Positions 1 to 10,849 are shown, numbered from the stretch's first letter. The stretch is DNA of 64,000 nt from Anadara kagoshimensis (GCA_021292105.1 CM037863.1:11050589-11114588), one strand, 5' to 3'. Made by a program: numbers and translations. Notes: generated by a model from the sequence alone, not told the origin.

Positions 1-548
1 AAAATTATTGGAAAATCCTAGTGAAATCAAGTTTGTATAAAAAAAATAATTTCTGTTAAATCATAAATAATGGGTGCAGGGCACACTTTTGATTTGTATA
101 TATTTTTAAAAAACATTCAAAAATTTAAACCTAATGGATATTTTATGGAAATGGGAACTAGATTTATTACACAGGTCCTAAGTTGAATGAACTGTTTTAC
201 AATACTGTTAGCCAAGTTGGACAAACATTTTATGCTTTACTCACGTGTCCATTTATTTAAAAAAAACCAAAACAAAACAAAAAACAGGACTAGATGCTAG
301 ATGTAGAATACAGAGTTAGGATTGTAAATTTGTATGAAATGTAACTATTTAGCAAAAATCGGTAGTCTAATATGTTCATGTTGGACAAATAATCAGCATT
401 TATTAAGCGGGACATTTGGCAATGATTATGTCGTAACTGCGTACAATATATACAGATATTTTGTTAAGCCGTCAGGCAGACTTTATTTCGTCTTTGTCAA
501 ATAATAAAATATTATTCATCTATAACCAGTTAATCTCTATACGAAGTA
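1..548. other. No feature seen
   Basis: AT-rich non-coding sequence downstream of the dve gene. I see no coding region or recognisable repeat here. Confidence 0.5.
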
Positions 549-746
549 AGTGAGTGAAAAATGTGATTGTAAAAATGTTGTGTTTATCTGAAAATTCATG
601 AGAGAAAAATTTCAGAAAGCAATGTACCAAACATGTATGTAAATAAGTATGGTCATGATAGAAATACGATGTTGCCTTTGTCGCAAAACTTGAAAACAAT
701 TTGTGAGTGACAATGTTATTGTAAAATGTTGTGTTTATCGGAAAAT

Positions 747-789
<43 letters not shown>

Positions 790-836
790 TTTCAGAAAGC
801 AATGTACCATGTATGTATAAGTATGGTCATGATAGC
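549..836 (+). repeat. Tandem duplication with an expanded GA tract
   Basis: Two diverged copies of a unit reading 'gtgagtga...gttgtgtttat...ttcagaaagcaatgtacca...gtatggtcatgatag' occupy 549-664 and about 700-836. The second copy has gained a (GA)n run at 748-787. The Leu-Ser reading frame on the minus strand here is only the GA repeat. Confidence 0.75.
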
Positions 837-2460
837 AAAAAAGTTTGCATTTTTAACCAAATTTGAGTAAAATTTGTGATACATATGAATGTTGGGCAAT
901 TTGAAATCATAAATTTTAAATCAAAACCGTTAAATATTGATTTTTTTAATGTATTAAATACACAAGTATACAAAATTAGATAAAACATTTCAGTCTGTTT
1001 TGGAACACCAACTGTTTCTCAGTTTCTATGGAAACATTTAACTTCTCTGTCATTTTCTACTTTTCATGGTAACACTAACCACTCTTGCATGAGACATGAT
1101 TACTCAAAACGTATGTGCAGAACTGATAACTTAAAAGGTGTACAATGCAGATTACCAGAATAACAACATTTTGATGAATAACATTGAATTATGCAATTCC
1201 ATATTGTTCTATGTTTCCCGGTCATTGTCACAAGGTATTTACCAAACCTTACACTGCTGAAACCTACTCAGTCAATCTGAAAACGCCTAAAATCATTCAG
1301 CCTTTAATTTGATCACTAACCATTTAATGACATTACTAACCATTTAATGACATCACTAACCATTTTATTTTCAAAATTAAAATCTTTCCACCCTGCTACG
1401 AACATTTTTTGTCATTTGATGTCACAGTTCCATATTTCAACAATGTTGAAACATGTCCATTATTAGAACTTTGTATTATTTTTGGTGAAGGTAAAAAAAT
1501 GTCCAGACTCATGATTCATGGGTCGTGGGTTTAAATCCCAGTTTGGCTGCATGGTACATTCTTGTATAAAATATTAAGATATCACATTGCTCCAGTTCAG
1601 CTAAATGAACAGGACAAAGAATGGGAAGGGGGCAGGGTTAACCTTGATTTGGACTGGATTATAGACATACCAAGAGAGAGTACATGTATTATAATCAGCC
1701 CCATCATATCACCCAATCTGGGACAAGAACCAACCTGATGAAATTACAAGGCTCCCTCTAACCAGACTTTAAAGATTTTGATTGATTTTAAAAATGGTGT
1801 AAAAGTTGGAAAGAAAAAGACATTAGGATTAGAAAGAAAATTGAGAAATAGAAAAAATTCTTGGTCTGAAAATATTCTTATATGGAAGTGATAATTAAAA
1901 CCGTTTTGACCTATAAAAAAATGGTTATGATGCAAACTGTGAAAATTTAATAATGAAGCGGCAGGTGGTTGTAGCCTTACTATGACAACGTTGTGTAAAG
2001 AATGAGAAGATAAAAGAAAGAGAAATATAATACGTAATTTTAAAAAAAGACAGAAAAAAACAACAAAAATTTAACAATTATAACACTAAAATTACATGTA
2101 CCGTAAAATTTCCCATCATAACAATGATTATTTTGTATTTTATATCATAAATAATGTAAACAAAGACAGAAAAAAATTCAAAATGGCAGCACAATTTTAT
2201 TTTATTGCTATTTGAACAATTATATGTTTCATAGAAAATTATGATTCAAAACTCTAGTCTGACAGTATATAAACTGAAATCTTTTTTTTGCATCAACCTG
2301 TCAACTCCACTGAACTGAACTGAGCACGAAAATTGTATCACATGATTTGAATCAATGTCAAGAGTTTTTGAATTTATGAAAGGTGGTCAGTTCTGGAATG
2401 GGTGATACAATCAGAGGACCAGGAGTGTATTACTGACTTTCGGCAAGTAATCCAGCATTG
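837..2460. other. AT-rich non-coding flank
   Basis: No gene is seen. A short tandem 'ctaaccatttaatgacat' occurs three times at about 1314-1362. The rest is low-complexity AT-rich sequence. Confidence 0.5.
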
Positions 2461-2466
2461 CTGTGA

Positions 2467-2625
2467 TAAGTTTCCATTCCTGATAGCCGAAATTGCTACT
2501 GGTTTCAAATTTCTGAACAATTCTTTCAAAAAAGTAACCTATTTTAGCAAATTTGTGAAAAAATACCACAAAAAAAATTATAATTTCACAAATTTCTGAA
2601 ATTTGGCTACAATTTCTTTTTTTTT
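2467..2625. mobile_element. Diverged member of the 'ggctac...aaatttc' short inverted-repeat family
   Basis: This copy has 'tttccattcctgatagcc' at one end and the internal 'aaagtaacctattttagcaaattt' shared, in either orientation, with the clearer 172 bp copies at 14378 and 49137. The short open frame at 2402-2599 is this element, not a gene. A T run follows at 2619-2636. Confidence 0.6.
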
Positions 2626-3615
2626 TTTTTTTTTTGTTGAAATTTTGGAAAGTTAGAGGAATGTAAGAATCAGTCTATAAAATCCGTCATTTTGTACATT
2701 TTTTCTCAATTATTGCAAGATGAAAAACTGACCCGAATATTATTGCTGTAAATCTCAATATATATTCATACAATACAATTAATATAAACCAAGGGCAGAT
2801 AATTCAGATTTGAATTTGCTGGATATTGCATACTGTTGTTTTAAAAAATACATTCCATCTTTTCCATACAAAAACAAAAAAGTTTTTTTTAAGAAAAAAA
2901 AAACCAGAAATGTAAAAAAAAAAACTTGCGTATTCTTTCCATGATAAAAAAAATCCTAATTTTATAAAAAGATAATTAAAAGATTTATACAATACACCAA
3001 TACAGGAAAAGAAAAAAGAAAACAGAAAAAATTGCTGTTACACAATTTATGAAAAGGAAAAATTAAAAAAAAGAGAGAACAAAATTGCTGTCAGATAAAA
3101 CCCATTATTTCACAACTCATTGTTCACAAAATGATTCCAGAGTTTTGCGTCATTTCAGTAAAAAATCCTTTACTGTGATACTCACTAACACATATGATTA
3201 AAAACCTTTTTTTAAACTTAACATAAATTCACCAAATTAATAAGTTTAAAAAATAACGACAGAAATTTCATATTTTACATGGCAGTAAACTAAAATGTCA
3301 TAAAAACGGAAAAAATGAGGTATTCTGCTATTTTTTGACAATATTATGGACATTGCTGCTTTTTCAATAAATAAAGTTCATTACATTTTAAAAAAAAAAA
3401 TCATTATTTAAATGCAAGGTTACCTGGTTAAAACTCCAAAATTTGGATATGCTGTGTTTAGTAAATCTGACAATATAGACACAGTAGGTTTTCTGATAAA
3501 GTGGGCTCCCTGCAAACTACAAGTAACAAATAATCAAAATCTGCTTTAAATGTTCTCTTTTTTGTAACCAGACAAATAGAACTTACATTTTTATAAAAAA
3601 AATCTAAAATATTCT

Positions 3616-3625
3616 TTTATTTATT
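3616..3625 (-). terminator. Candidate polyadenylation signals for dve
   Basis: Two overlapping AATAAA hexamers (TTTATT on the plus strand) lie about 790 bases past the dve stop codon. A second tandem pair lies at 2196-2206. In AT-rich DNA such hexamers are common, so this is a suggestion only. Confidence 0.3.
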
Positions 3626-3679
3626 GAAAAAACCAAGCTAACTGTAAATTGTTTAAAGCCAAGTAACCAATGCTCATAA

Positions 3680-3905
3680 TTTTTTAAACTTCTGATTGGT
3701 CAGAAATATGAAGACAAGCTTCTTACTGGACATAATTTTCAAGACCACTGATTGGACAGAACAGTGAACTCAAACTTCTTATTGGACATCATTTTTTGAA
3801 CTAACTGGTAATGATTGGACAGAAATATGAAGCCAAATTTCTTATTGGACATAATTTTCAGGACTAACAATTGGACAAAAACATGAAGCCAAGCTCCTCA
3901 TGAAA
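3680..3905. repeat. About four degenerate 60-65 bp tandem units with CCAAT boxes
   Basis: Units read approximately 'gattggacagaaatatgaagccaa' then 'cttattggacataattttca'. On the minus strand this puts a series of CCAAT pentamers into the probable dve 3' UTR or flank. Confidence 0.7.
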
Positions 3906-4409
3906 TGTCAATTTTCTGATGAGAAGTGGGGAGGGTTTGTCATCTTTGTTCATTTCTGTTTGGAAAGGCATGGGGTGGGGGTGGGGCGGATTTCAGATTT
4001 TAATCCAGTGTGTTACATTATCAGATTTACCAGACATGATACCAGATTTTTGGAATAAGCTACCAGCCCTGCATTTTAATTAAATTTATGTAAAAATTAT
4101 CATTAAATAAGGTTAAACACAACCATAGCTCATAAATAAACAACAACAAATAAATCACATACTTCCATACAACTTTAACATACATTTCCCAACCTTTCAC
4201 CCCTTAACATAATAATGGAACAGGCCATCTTGTCTGTATGGACTGTACTAAAAATTAACAGGGGTGATAGCTTCACCTGATCTCTCTTAAAAGAAAAAAT
4301 GCCATAATTTCCTGAATTCAATCAGGAAATATTTTGTTTTAAAAAAACAAGTCATTCAAGTTAACAAAAACTATCGTTAAAAATTTGAATAAATTTACAA
4401 CCAATCAAA

Positions 4410-6098
4410 TTAGTTTATACTAATTCTCATTCGTTTAACTTTCGCTCGATGATTTTTAAACCAAAGTTGGACGTTTTTGGGTTCCAACTTGGGGAACTTT
4501 TGTCTATAATCTGAACGATTTAATTCTTCACAATATTTGTCTATCATATAAGAAGATGGGTGGGTGTCGTCTAAAAACCATTTTTCAAGTTTCGGAATTT
4601 CCGACATTGGGTCTATGAATACCCTCGTACGTCGTTTCCGATGATGAGAATTTCCTGGACTTGATTTTTGATGATGCTGATGATTTTCTTGTTGATGATG
4701 ATGATGCTGCTGTTGCTGCTGCTGATGTTGATGAAATCTTGCGGCGGTCTGTTGCATGAAATGAGTATTCATCGGAAAGTAATGCATAGCCAAGGGATGC
4801 GGAAAATGAGGAATGTGCAATGGCTGTTGTAATGCATTCGATGTCCGTGACATGTGTTGCATTACTGAATTGCGAAAACTTTGTCCATCCTCCTCGCGTT
4901 TGATTGACAGCAAATTTGCATCGTGACTAGAATCAGATTCATCATTTGATTTACTGCCATTTTCTTCCTCGTCGGTATCCATAAACTCATCGTCATCCTC
5001 CGAGTCCGAGTTTTGGATTCCATTCGTGTAAGGGTGCACATCGTCATTAATTAATCTCTTTTCATCATTGAGAGCACCATTAAGTAAATGATTTGAACAC
5101 GTTTCGGAATTTTCAGTGTCCTCTTTTTTAGGTGGAGTATTTTGAGATTCCCCACTCGGAGCCTCTTTCTCACCATCATTATTAACCTCCATTTTTTCCT
5201 CGGTGTTGCCATTTTCCTTCTGATCCTCAAAACTATCTTCGCTATGCTCTTCATATTTGACATTATTTTGATTATCAATATTTTCATGGTCTTCGTTTTC
5301 CACAGTCTCATCCTCCGCCTTTTTGGAAGGGGTATCTTCCGACAGAGGACTATCCTCTTGAGAATATGGCTCCTGTTTTACAGGGACAGGACTAGGGGCA
5401 GGAACCGGGGTTGACGTTGACTTACGAGATTGTGACAGATCACATGGTTCTTTGGCGTCATGCGGTAAATTATTTGACATGTATGGACCATGAAAAGGGT
5501 ATGGTACAATATAAACTGCATTTTTGTTTGGCAGATACGGAAGATTGCTATCAACTGCACCAGGGCTGCCCTCTAATCCCTCCTCCATTTCAAAAGAGCT
5601 ATCATCATAATTTTTCGAAGCCCTTCTGTGTGCTGCTCGTGCATTCTTAAACCAATAGATGATATTAGTAAGATCTAAGGGTCGTCTCCCTTTTCTTGAG
5701 TCAAGTCTATTAAGCTCTTCTAAATAATGAATCATTTGTTCCCTGGTCGGATGCTGATTGTCAGAAAACCATTTTTGAAGTCGGGGAATTTCGTTTTCTG
5801 GGTCAAACGAAGTTCTCATCCTGGTCTTGCCATGTGGCAATAATGGTGGGGTCAATGATGGAGCACTACTCTGAACATGTTGACGATTTGTCGACAGATC
5901 ACTAGGTGGCGTATGTGTATTTCGTACGAGTGATCTATCGACAGGTGTTTCATGAGCTGGCCGTGGCATTTCTTTATGTTCTGCTATTTTCTCAGTCTGC
6001 TTGTTGATTTGTTGCTCATACCATTTATCAAATGCACGGCGAACTTCGGGAGACAGTTTATCATAAGTCTCGCCCTTCGAAATGGAGGAAAGCAAAGT
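4410..6098 (-). CDS. dve: dve-like compass homeobox protein, last coding exon (two K50 homeodomains)
   Basis: This is the last and largest coding exon. It starts in phase 0 after an acceptor AG at 6100-6099 and ends with TAA at 4412-4410. It encodes residues 167-728 of the proximal isoform. In order it shows the end of the CUT-like region (to about 200), homeodomain 1 (about 257-327), a PxDLS-type CtBP-binding motif PCDLS (384-388), three sumoylation-type motifs (VKQE 406-409, VKYE 446-449, IKRE 565-568), a long acidic disordered stretch (about 411-562), a Gln/His tract (622-643) and homeodomain 2 (about 653-723). Both homeodomains read WFKN in helix 3 (K317 and K714), so lysine is at position 50, and both have extra residues in the loop before helix 3. 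A compass region plus two homeodomains, without CUT repeats, fits Dve/DVE-1 better than vertebrate SATB1/2. Family members are nuclear DNA-binding regulators. The exon reading is strong. The exact name is inference. Confidence 0.93.
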   Translation of the reverse strand, partial: TLLSSISKGETYDKLSPEVRRAFDKWYEQQINKQTEKIAEHKEMPRPAHETPVDRSLVRNTHTPPSDLSTNRQHVQSSAPSLTPPLLPHGKTRMRTSFDPENEIPRLQKWFSDNQHPTREQMIHYLEELNRLDSRKGRRPLDLTNIIYWFKNARAAHRRASKNYDDSSFEMEEGLEGSPGAVDSNLPYLPNKNAVYIVPYPFHGPYMSNNLPHDAKEPCDLSQSRKSTSTPVPAPSPVPVKQEPYSQEDSPLSEDTPSKKAEDETVENEDHENIDNQNNVKYEEHSEDSFEDQKENGNTEEKMEVNNDGEKEAPSGESQNTPPKKEDTENSETCSNHLLNGALNDEKRLINDDVHPYTNGIQNSDSEDDDEFMDTDEEENGSKSNDESDSSHDANLLSIKREEDGQSFRNSVMQHMSRTSNALQQPLHIPHFPHPLAMHYFPMNTHFMQQTAARFHQHQQQQQQHHHHQQENHQHHQKSSPGNSHHRKRRTRVFIDPMSEIPKLEKWFLDDTHPSSYMIDKYCEELNRSDYRQKFPKLEPKNVQLWFKNHRAKVKRMRISIN

Positions 6099-6974
6099 CT
6101 GAAATACACAAAATCAGAAACCTTCCATTAGTAATGGCTAAAAACTACAAAGATTATGATTATAGCTAGTCATATCTTATGTAACATAAATCAGGAAATT
6201 GTTTGGTCAGTTAATTTGTCATTCAAGATATTCGCATACTTTTATTTTCACATTGATGATCAGTGTAAATTAAGTTTATATAATGTATAAGAAAAAATAT
6301 TAGCAGTAGAAAACATAACCGGTTATAATCTTCTAAAACTATTTCATCGTAACAAATGTTCACAGTTCCAACTATAGGGAAAGTGACCTAAGGGAACTAT
6401 AATTTTCACTGAGAAGATATATTAGCGGGACAAGTGTCACCATGATAATCGTGAATATTTCTTCCTCACAAATGTTTCTTATTGTACAGTATATATAATG
6501 TTTGGTTTATAAAGTTTTATCTCCACAGTTTTGTTTCTTTTTTGTAAATTAAGGTAAAAACAGAGAAATGTTAAAGTATCTTGATTTACAGTATTTTTAT
6601 TTATTAAGCTTTTGCCACCGCGTCATAGGGATTCAACAGTACCAAATATCCATAATTTTTTTGTATGCAAACCATATAAACATTAATAACTGGATGTTTT
6701 CTTGCAAAATTTATATTAATCTTGGAATATGTAATGTAAACACATCCCCAATCCATCAGAAATAAAAACATTATAGGGTGTTTCTGATAGTACAAAAATA
6801 ATTTGCATTTTACAGGAAAGAGGAAAAAGTTCTAAAAATCAAAATTCATGTGATTTGATTTCAACAATGATCATATGTTTAAAATTCAGAGTTATTAGAA
6901 ACTGTTATATGCTCAACTACATACAATCATCACGGAACATACAATCGAAATAGTTACAGAAGATTGAGGATGAA

Positions 6975-6997
6975 TGACCTTGACCTTGACCTGACCT
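6975..6997 (-). promoter_or_regulatory. Four abutting AGGTCA half-sites
   Basis: TGACCT occurs at 6975, 6981, 6987 and 6992. The minus strand reads as repeated TCAAGGTCA, the extended half-site bound by FTZ-F1/ERR-type nuclear receptors. Binding is inference, and the run could also be a simple repeat. Confidence 0.4.
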
Positions 6998-7559
6998 TGC
7001 AGAGTAAACATGTTTCTACAAATTTCTTGCTGGTTTATAGACAGGTGTTCTTTATATAGAGGTTACAATAGACAATAAATGCAAAAATTCTTCAGAATTT
7101 GATAGAAAATAGGTTGAGGAAAATCTTCTGATAAGAAATTATTATGAAACCTGGACTTATGAATATTTAATCGACATATTTTTGTGACCTCATTAAGAAT
7201 GTCAAGTGATTTCTTTTTTTTCTGTTTTATAACAGAAATGCCAGGAGCGCTCATTACGTCAATTTCAATGCCAAATGATTTATTATTTCCTTCTTACAAC
7301 AGAACCATAGCAACGAATTCCAAGATATATAAAATTAAATATTTCTCTATGACATAAGTTCATTATCAATATGTTAACTGATGTATCAGAAACAGATATG
7401 ACATTAGATCTTTTAATAGATATATCAGCCAGGCTATTTTTGAAAAAAATGTCCTTGGTGAGTGACAAAGTGGGAAAACACATCCACAAAACAGCAACAT
7501 TAGAACAAGAAAATGAGAATCTAAAGTGCTAGCTTACTGATTACTGTGTATCTCACCAC

Positions 7560-7725
7560 AAAGGTTTGAATCTCACTCTATGATAATTCTCTTTGAGAAA
7601 TTTGTCAGTTCACTTGCCAGTGGTTTTCTCCAGGCACTCCAGTTTCCTCCACCATCCAAGATCTGACTATCTCAGAATAAGTGAAAAAAAATTGACCGGG
7701 GTTAAACAGTATTACTCCACACCAA
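7560..7725 (+). mobile_element. SINE fragment, family with Ser/Leu-tRNA-like head (tail part)
   Basis: Contains the family's signature 'gtttcctccaccatcc', 'actgac' and 'ataagtgaaa...ttgac..gggg' tail, as in the fuller copies at 9705 and 63016. An A/T run at 7749-7774 follows. Confidence 0.65.
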
Positions 7726-7911
7726 ATCACTCTAGGACCAGAATTGGTATTTAAAAAAAAAAAAAAAAAAAAAAATGGTGACTTAAAAAAATCAAAAATC
7801 CTTACTAGGATTTTGCTCAAATGATTATTATAATCACACTAACACATTGCAACAATTGTTCAACCAAAAATTCTCAAACTGGAACTTGACCTGTATATTA
7901 TCTATATACAT

Positions 7912-8322
7912 CAGGGATTTTTCTGACCTTTTTGGGAAAAGGACCTTGGGATGAAATTGGGAAAATGCTCAACAAAAATGTAATTTTGGGAAAAAATCAC
8001 AACAACATATTAGAAATTCTAGACCACTAGAATACTGGTAATTGAACAAATTATATCGGTGTTCACAGCAAAATAGCGCTGTCTTTTTTGTCTCTATATA
8101 AATCATCCAACAAAATGTGGGTTAATATAGATTGAAATTGTTATCAGAACAAGATATCCTCCGAATATGATGTTGATGATCTTGTGAACTTTTTTTTCTC
8201 AAAAAATTGATAAACATAGCTAATTGGGAATTTTTTACGACAGAATTGGGAAAAATGTATGTTTTTTTGCATTGGGAATGGGTCCCTTTACCGGACCCTG
8301 TGGATACCCAGAAAAATCCCTG
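7912..8322. mobile_element. 411 bp inverted-repeat DNA element, CAGGGATTTTTCTG termini
   Basis: Starts CAGGGATTTTTCTGACC and ends with the inverse CCCAGAAAAATCCCTG. A nearly identical copy in the opposite orientation lies at 39102-39511. Flanks TACAT/TAACA are only a rough target duplication. The CAGGG terminus suggests a non-autonomous hAT-type element. Both copies keep a 66-68 codon frame that I regard as incidental. Confidence 0.8.
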
Positions 8323-8617
8323 TAACATGTATCCATATTACACTGTTAATTACCAGTAAGACAGTTGTACAACAAGAGTGACAAATGTGAAGACAAATGA
8401 CACAGAAGAACAGATGGACAGACACACAGATACATAATAAGAATGACATAGCTGGACAAATGTGAAAACAGACAGACATAGTGTAACAGATGCACAGACA
8501 GATATACAGAGAGAAGAATAGATGGACATACATGTGCACTGAAAATGACAGACAGTATTACAGATGGACAGACAGACAGATGGTCACAAAGTGATTAACT
8601 ACATTTCAATGACTTAC

Positions 8618-8723
8618 CTTTTCGATTGGACATCCTGAGTTGACGAGCAGCCCTTGTGACTGTGTAAGTAGCAGCTGTAACAGTTTGTCCTTGACCTCGT
8701 CTGTTGTGCTCAGTTTGGACTTA
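8618..8723 (-). CDS. dve: dve-like gene, exon encoding ULD/CUT-like linker
   Basis: This 106-base exon has an acceptor AG at 8725-8724 and a donor GT at 8617-8616. Its first base completes a serine codon begun by the exon at 10222, and it ends on a complete lysine codon, so it joins 6098 in phase 0. It encodes residues 131-166, which bridge the ubiquitin-like (ULD) part and the CUT-like helices in the SATB/Dve compass region. It was recovered by phase matching, because the exon is too short to stand out as an open frame. Confidence 0.88.
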
Positions 8724-8861
8724 CTGTAATGTGGAAACCAAATATGGGGGAACCAGACTAATTAGATATTACTAATCTACAGACAATACATTGTCACACA
8801 CAACATCAATTGAACTTTGAGATTGTACCCTAAGTTTTCATTTTATTTAAAATTTAAATTA

Positions 8862-9023
8862 CAGTCCAACCTGCCTTAAAGACCACCTCTATATAAGGAC
8901 CACCTGCATATAAAGGCCAGTGGAATTGTATCTGAATTGTTCTTTATTTATATTATTTAAACCTGTATATAAAGGCCACTTTTACTGGTTCCCTTGGGTG
9001 GTCTTTATAGGCAGGTTTGACTG
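8862..9023. mobile_element. 162 bp Tc1/mariner-pogo-like MITE with TA target duplication
   Basis: Termini CAGTCCAACCTGCCTTAAAG and the inverse GGCAGGTTTGACTG, flanked on both sides by TA. Related copies lie at 46685-46863 and, diverged, about 56272-56440. The internal sequence repeats 'ataaaggccac'. TA duplication and CAGT ends fit the pogo/Tigger branch. Confidence 0.82.
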
Positions 9024-9129
9024 TATTCAAATATACTGGTAATCTGAAGAAATGTTAGTAGATGTAATAGAATTGCATTTATCTATTGCAACTGAGTTTC
9101 ATTTTGATTGCTTTTCTCACAAAATTTGT

Positions 9130-9207
9130 GATGAATCTTGAATTAAAACCTAAAACCTGTCTAAACTGATGAATCTTGAATTAAAACCTAAAACCTGTCT
9201 AAACTGA
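9130..9207 (+). repeat. 40 bp exact tandem duplication
   Basis: The unit 'gatgaatcttgaattaaaac' plus 'ctaaaacctgtctaaact' occurs twice with no visible difference, so the duplication is recent. Confidence 0.85.
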
Positions 9208-9704
9208 TTTTTTTCCAGACATAGTCAGACATACCCTTTATATTTGTGTATGACCTTGATATCGTTTGTGTCAAAATCAAATGTCTGAAAGGTGTTCTTT
9301 GTACCATAAACAACATAGAAGGCAGGGCTTGAATCAAGAAACACACATCTCATGTGTAAAACCTGAATCTTTGATTCAAAAGTCTAAGCAGGTGCTCAAA
9401 AATTTATAAAACATCAAACCAAAACAGGTGCTCACAAACTTCTGTTAGTAATAGCCGCATTGTTATATTCTCCATTTTTCATCTTTCGAGAACTATATCA
9501 ACACTTTTACATACATTCATTTTAGAAATAATTTTCAATTCCTTTATAACACATAAACAACTTTTTCTCTGACCTTGGTCTCTGGGTTGTCCAAAGCACC
9601 GGCTTATATATCAGAACCACCCACTGTCTTGCTTCAAATATCATTTGGGTACATCCTAGTGTGAAAACGTTTGTCATTTTGTTTGCTGAAAGTCAGTGGT
9701 TTTT

Positions 9705-9960
9705 CAGGGCCTTGGTCTCCGAGTGGTCTTAAGTGCCATCTGGAAAATCACAGCCTCTCCTTGTCTAGGTCCGAATCAAACTTGAGTACATTCTAGTGTG
9801 AGAAAGTTTTTTATTTTTTAGCGAAAGTCAGTGGATTTTTTCTCTCCTGGTACTCTGGCTTCATCCACTATCCCAGAATTGACCGGCTCAATATAAATGA
9901 AAGAATATTGACTGGGGTGAAAACACAATAACTTTGTTCTACTCTATATAAAACATATTG
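9705..9960 (+). mobile_element. SINE, Ser/Leu-tRNA-like head family
   Basis: The head reads like a long-arm tRNA ('ggtctccgagtggtcttaag', 'cctaggtccgaatc'-type B box), followed by 'ctagtgtgagaaagtt', 'tttccatccactatcccaga' and the 'tgaaagaatattgactgggg' tail. Other copies: 40500-40680, 40840-41080, 45745-45945, 58740-58895, 63016-63250. Partial or reversed copies are listed elsewhere. Confidence 0.75.
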
Positions 9961-10052
9961 GACTATTGAGATACAGGTATTCTCAATAGGTTGAAAAATT
10001 GGAAAATTTTCAACCCATGTTACAGTAATGGTGCTATTGCATCACCCATTGT

Positions 10053-10165
10053 GAGAGTTGAGTTGAGTAATAGTGTTTAACATCCCAGTCAAGAATATTT
10101 CACTTATATCGAGACGTTGCAAGCTATAGGCAAAGGTGCAGAAATTTTGCCTGTGCGATGTGCCA
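10053..10165 (-). mobile_element. SINE tail fragment near the exon-3 donor
   Basis: Reverse complement of the tail 'cgatataagtgaaatattct tgactggga' common to the family with the full copy at 50578. It is in the same orientation as dve and ends 57 bases from the splice donor at 10222. Confidence 0.75.
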
Positions 10166-10221
10166 TCACACATTGTGAGAAATTTGCTTCATTTTATGTT
10201 TCTCGGTTGACAGAATATTAC

Positions 10222-10348
10222 CTGCATAGACGTATACGTAGTGTAGTGACTTGTGTTAGTTCTCCTAAGATATCCTCTATCGTAGCTTTAATGTCACTGG
10301 TAATCACCTCAAATAGCAATGGCTTCCAATTCTTTATCTGTATAGCAC
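10222..10348 (-). CDS. dve: dve-like gene, exon encoding second half of ULD region
   Basis: This 127-base exon has an acceptor at 10350-10349 and a donor at 10221-10220. It encodes about residues 89-131. The stretch reading IQIKNWKPLLFEVITSD, followed by a hydrophobic VTTLRIRL strand, matches the pattern of the SATB1 oligomerisation domain. It enters in phase 1 after the exon ending at 12896 and leaves with two bases that complete a serine codon at 8723. A SINE fragment ends about 57 bases past the donor. Confidence 0.9.
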
Positions 10349-10424
10349 CTGTTTGAAAAACAAAATTTTGATAACTTTTATTTTTTTAGTTGATGAATTA
10401 TTAAATACAAGCAAATTCTGTAAA

Positions 10425-10620
10425 TTTGGATCCTCCGCCAAAGAAAATGAGCAAACCAACTTGAGTTAACGTTATGCACATGTCTTTTCAATGTTGATAT
10501 TTTGCACCAAGTTTCGTGAAAAAGTACTTCATAGTTTTGGAAAATTAGTGCAGACAAGAATTGTGGACAGACGGAAACTTAAATTTAATATCCCCTCTTT
10601 CTTTAAATGGCAGGGGATAA
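10425..10620 (+). repeat. Dispersed 'caccaagttt...gacagacgg...ggggata' repeat
   Basis: Reads from 'agcaaaccaacttgagtta' through 'gatattttgcaccaagttt' and 'gtggacagacgg' to 'caggggataa'. Related copies lie at 24890-25152, 25255-25560 and inverted at 49385-49640. The class of element is unknown to me. Similar sequences are common in bivalve DNA. Confidence 0.65.
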
Positions 10621-10778
10621 AATGTATATGATGGACCAGAACCACAAATTGCTGACTAAAGGGGTTCAAAATTCACCGGGTCTGAGGTCCGGGACCTATT
10701 GATTTTAAATTGGGACCCTTGATATTTAAACTGTAAAACCCAATGGACCTGCTATTTTTTACCAGGATATATATATGT

Positions 10779-10795
10779 AAATAATATATAAATAA

Positions 10796-10849
<54 letters not shown>

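Larger units (their letters stand above)
2640..4409 (-). other. Likely dve 3' UTR and downstream flank
   Basis: AT-rich sequence immediately past the dve stop codon with many A and T runs. The UTR end cannot be fixed. It contains the 'attggaca' tandem array listed separately and candidate polyadenylation hexamers. Confidence 0.5.
6099..8617 (-). other. dve intron 4
   Basis: 2.5 kb intron with no coding signal. It holds a run of TGACCT half-sites (6975-6997), a SINE fragment (about 7560-7725) and a 411 bp inverted-repeat element (7912-8322). It then holds a stretch rich in 'gacagaca' to about 8580. Confidence 0.8.
8724..10221 (-). other. dve intron 3
   Basis: 1.5 kb intron. It holds a TA-flanked inverted-repeat element (8862-9023), a 40 bp perfect tandem duplication (about 9130-9207), a SINE (9705-9960) and a SINE tail (10053-10165) close to the donor of the exon at 10222. 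Confidence 0.8.

Noticed and set aside
4862-5650. Other-frame open frames overlapping the dve exon
   Set aside because: Shadows of the homeobox exon caused by its acidic and Lys-rich codon composition.
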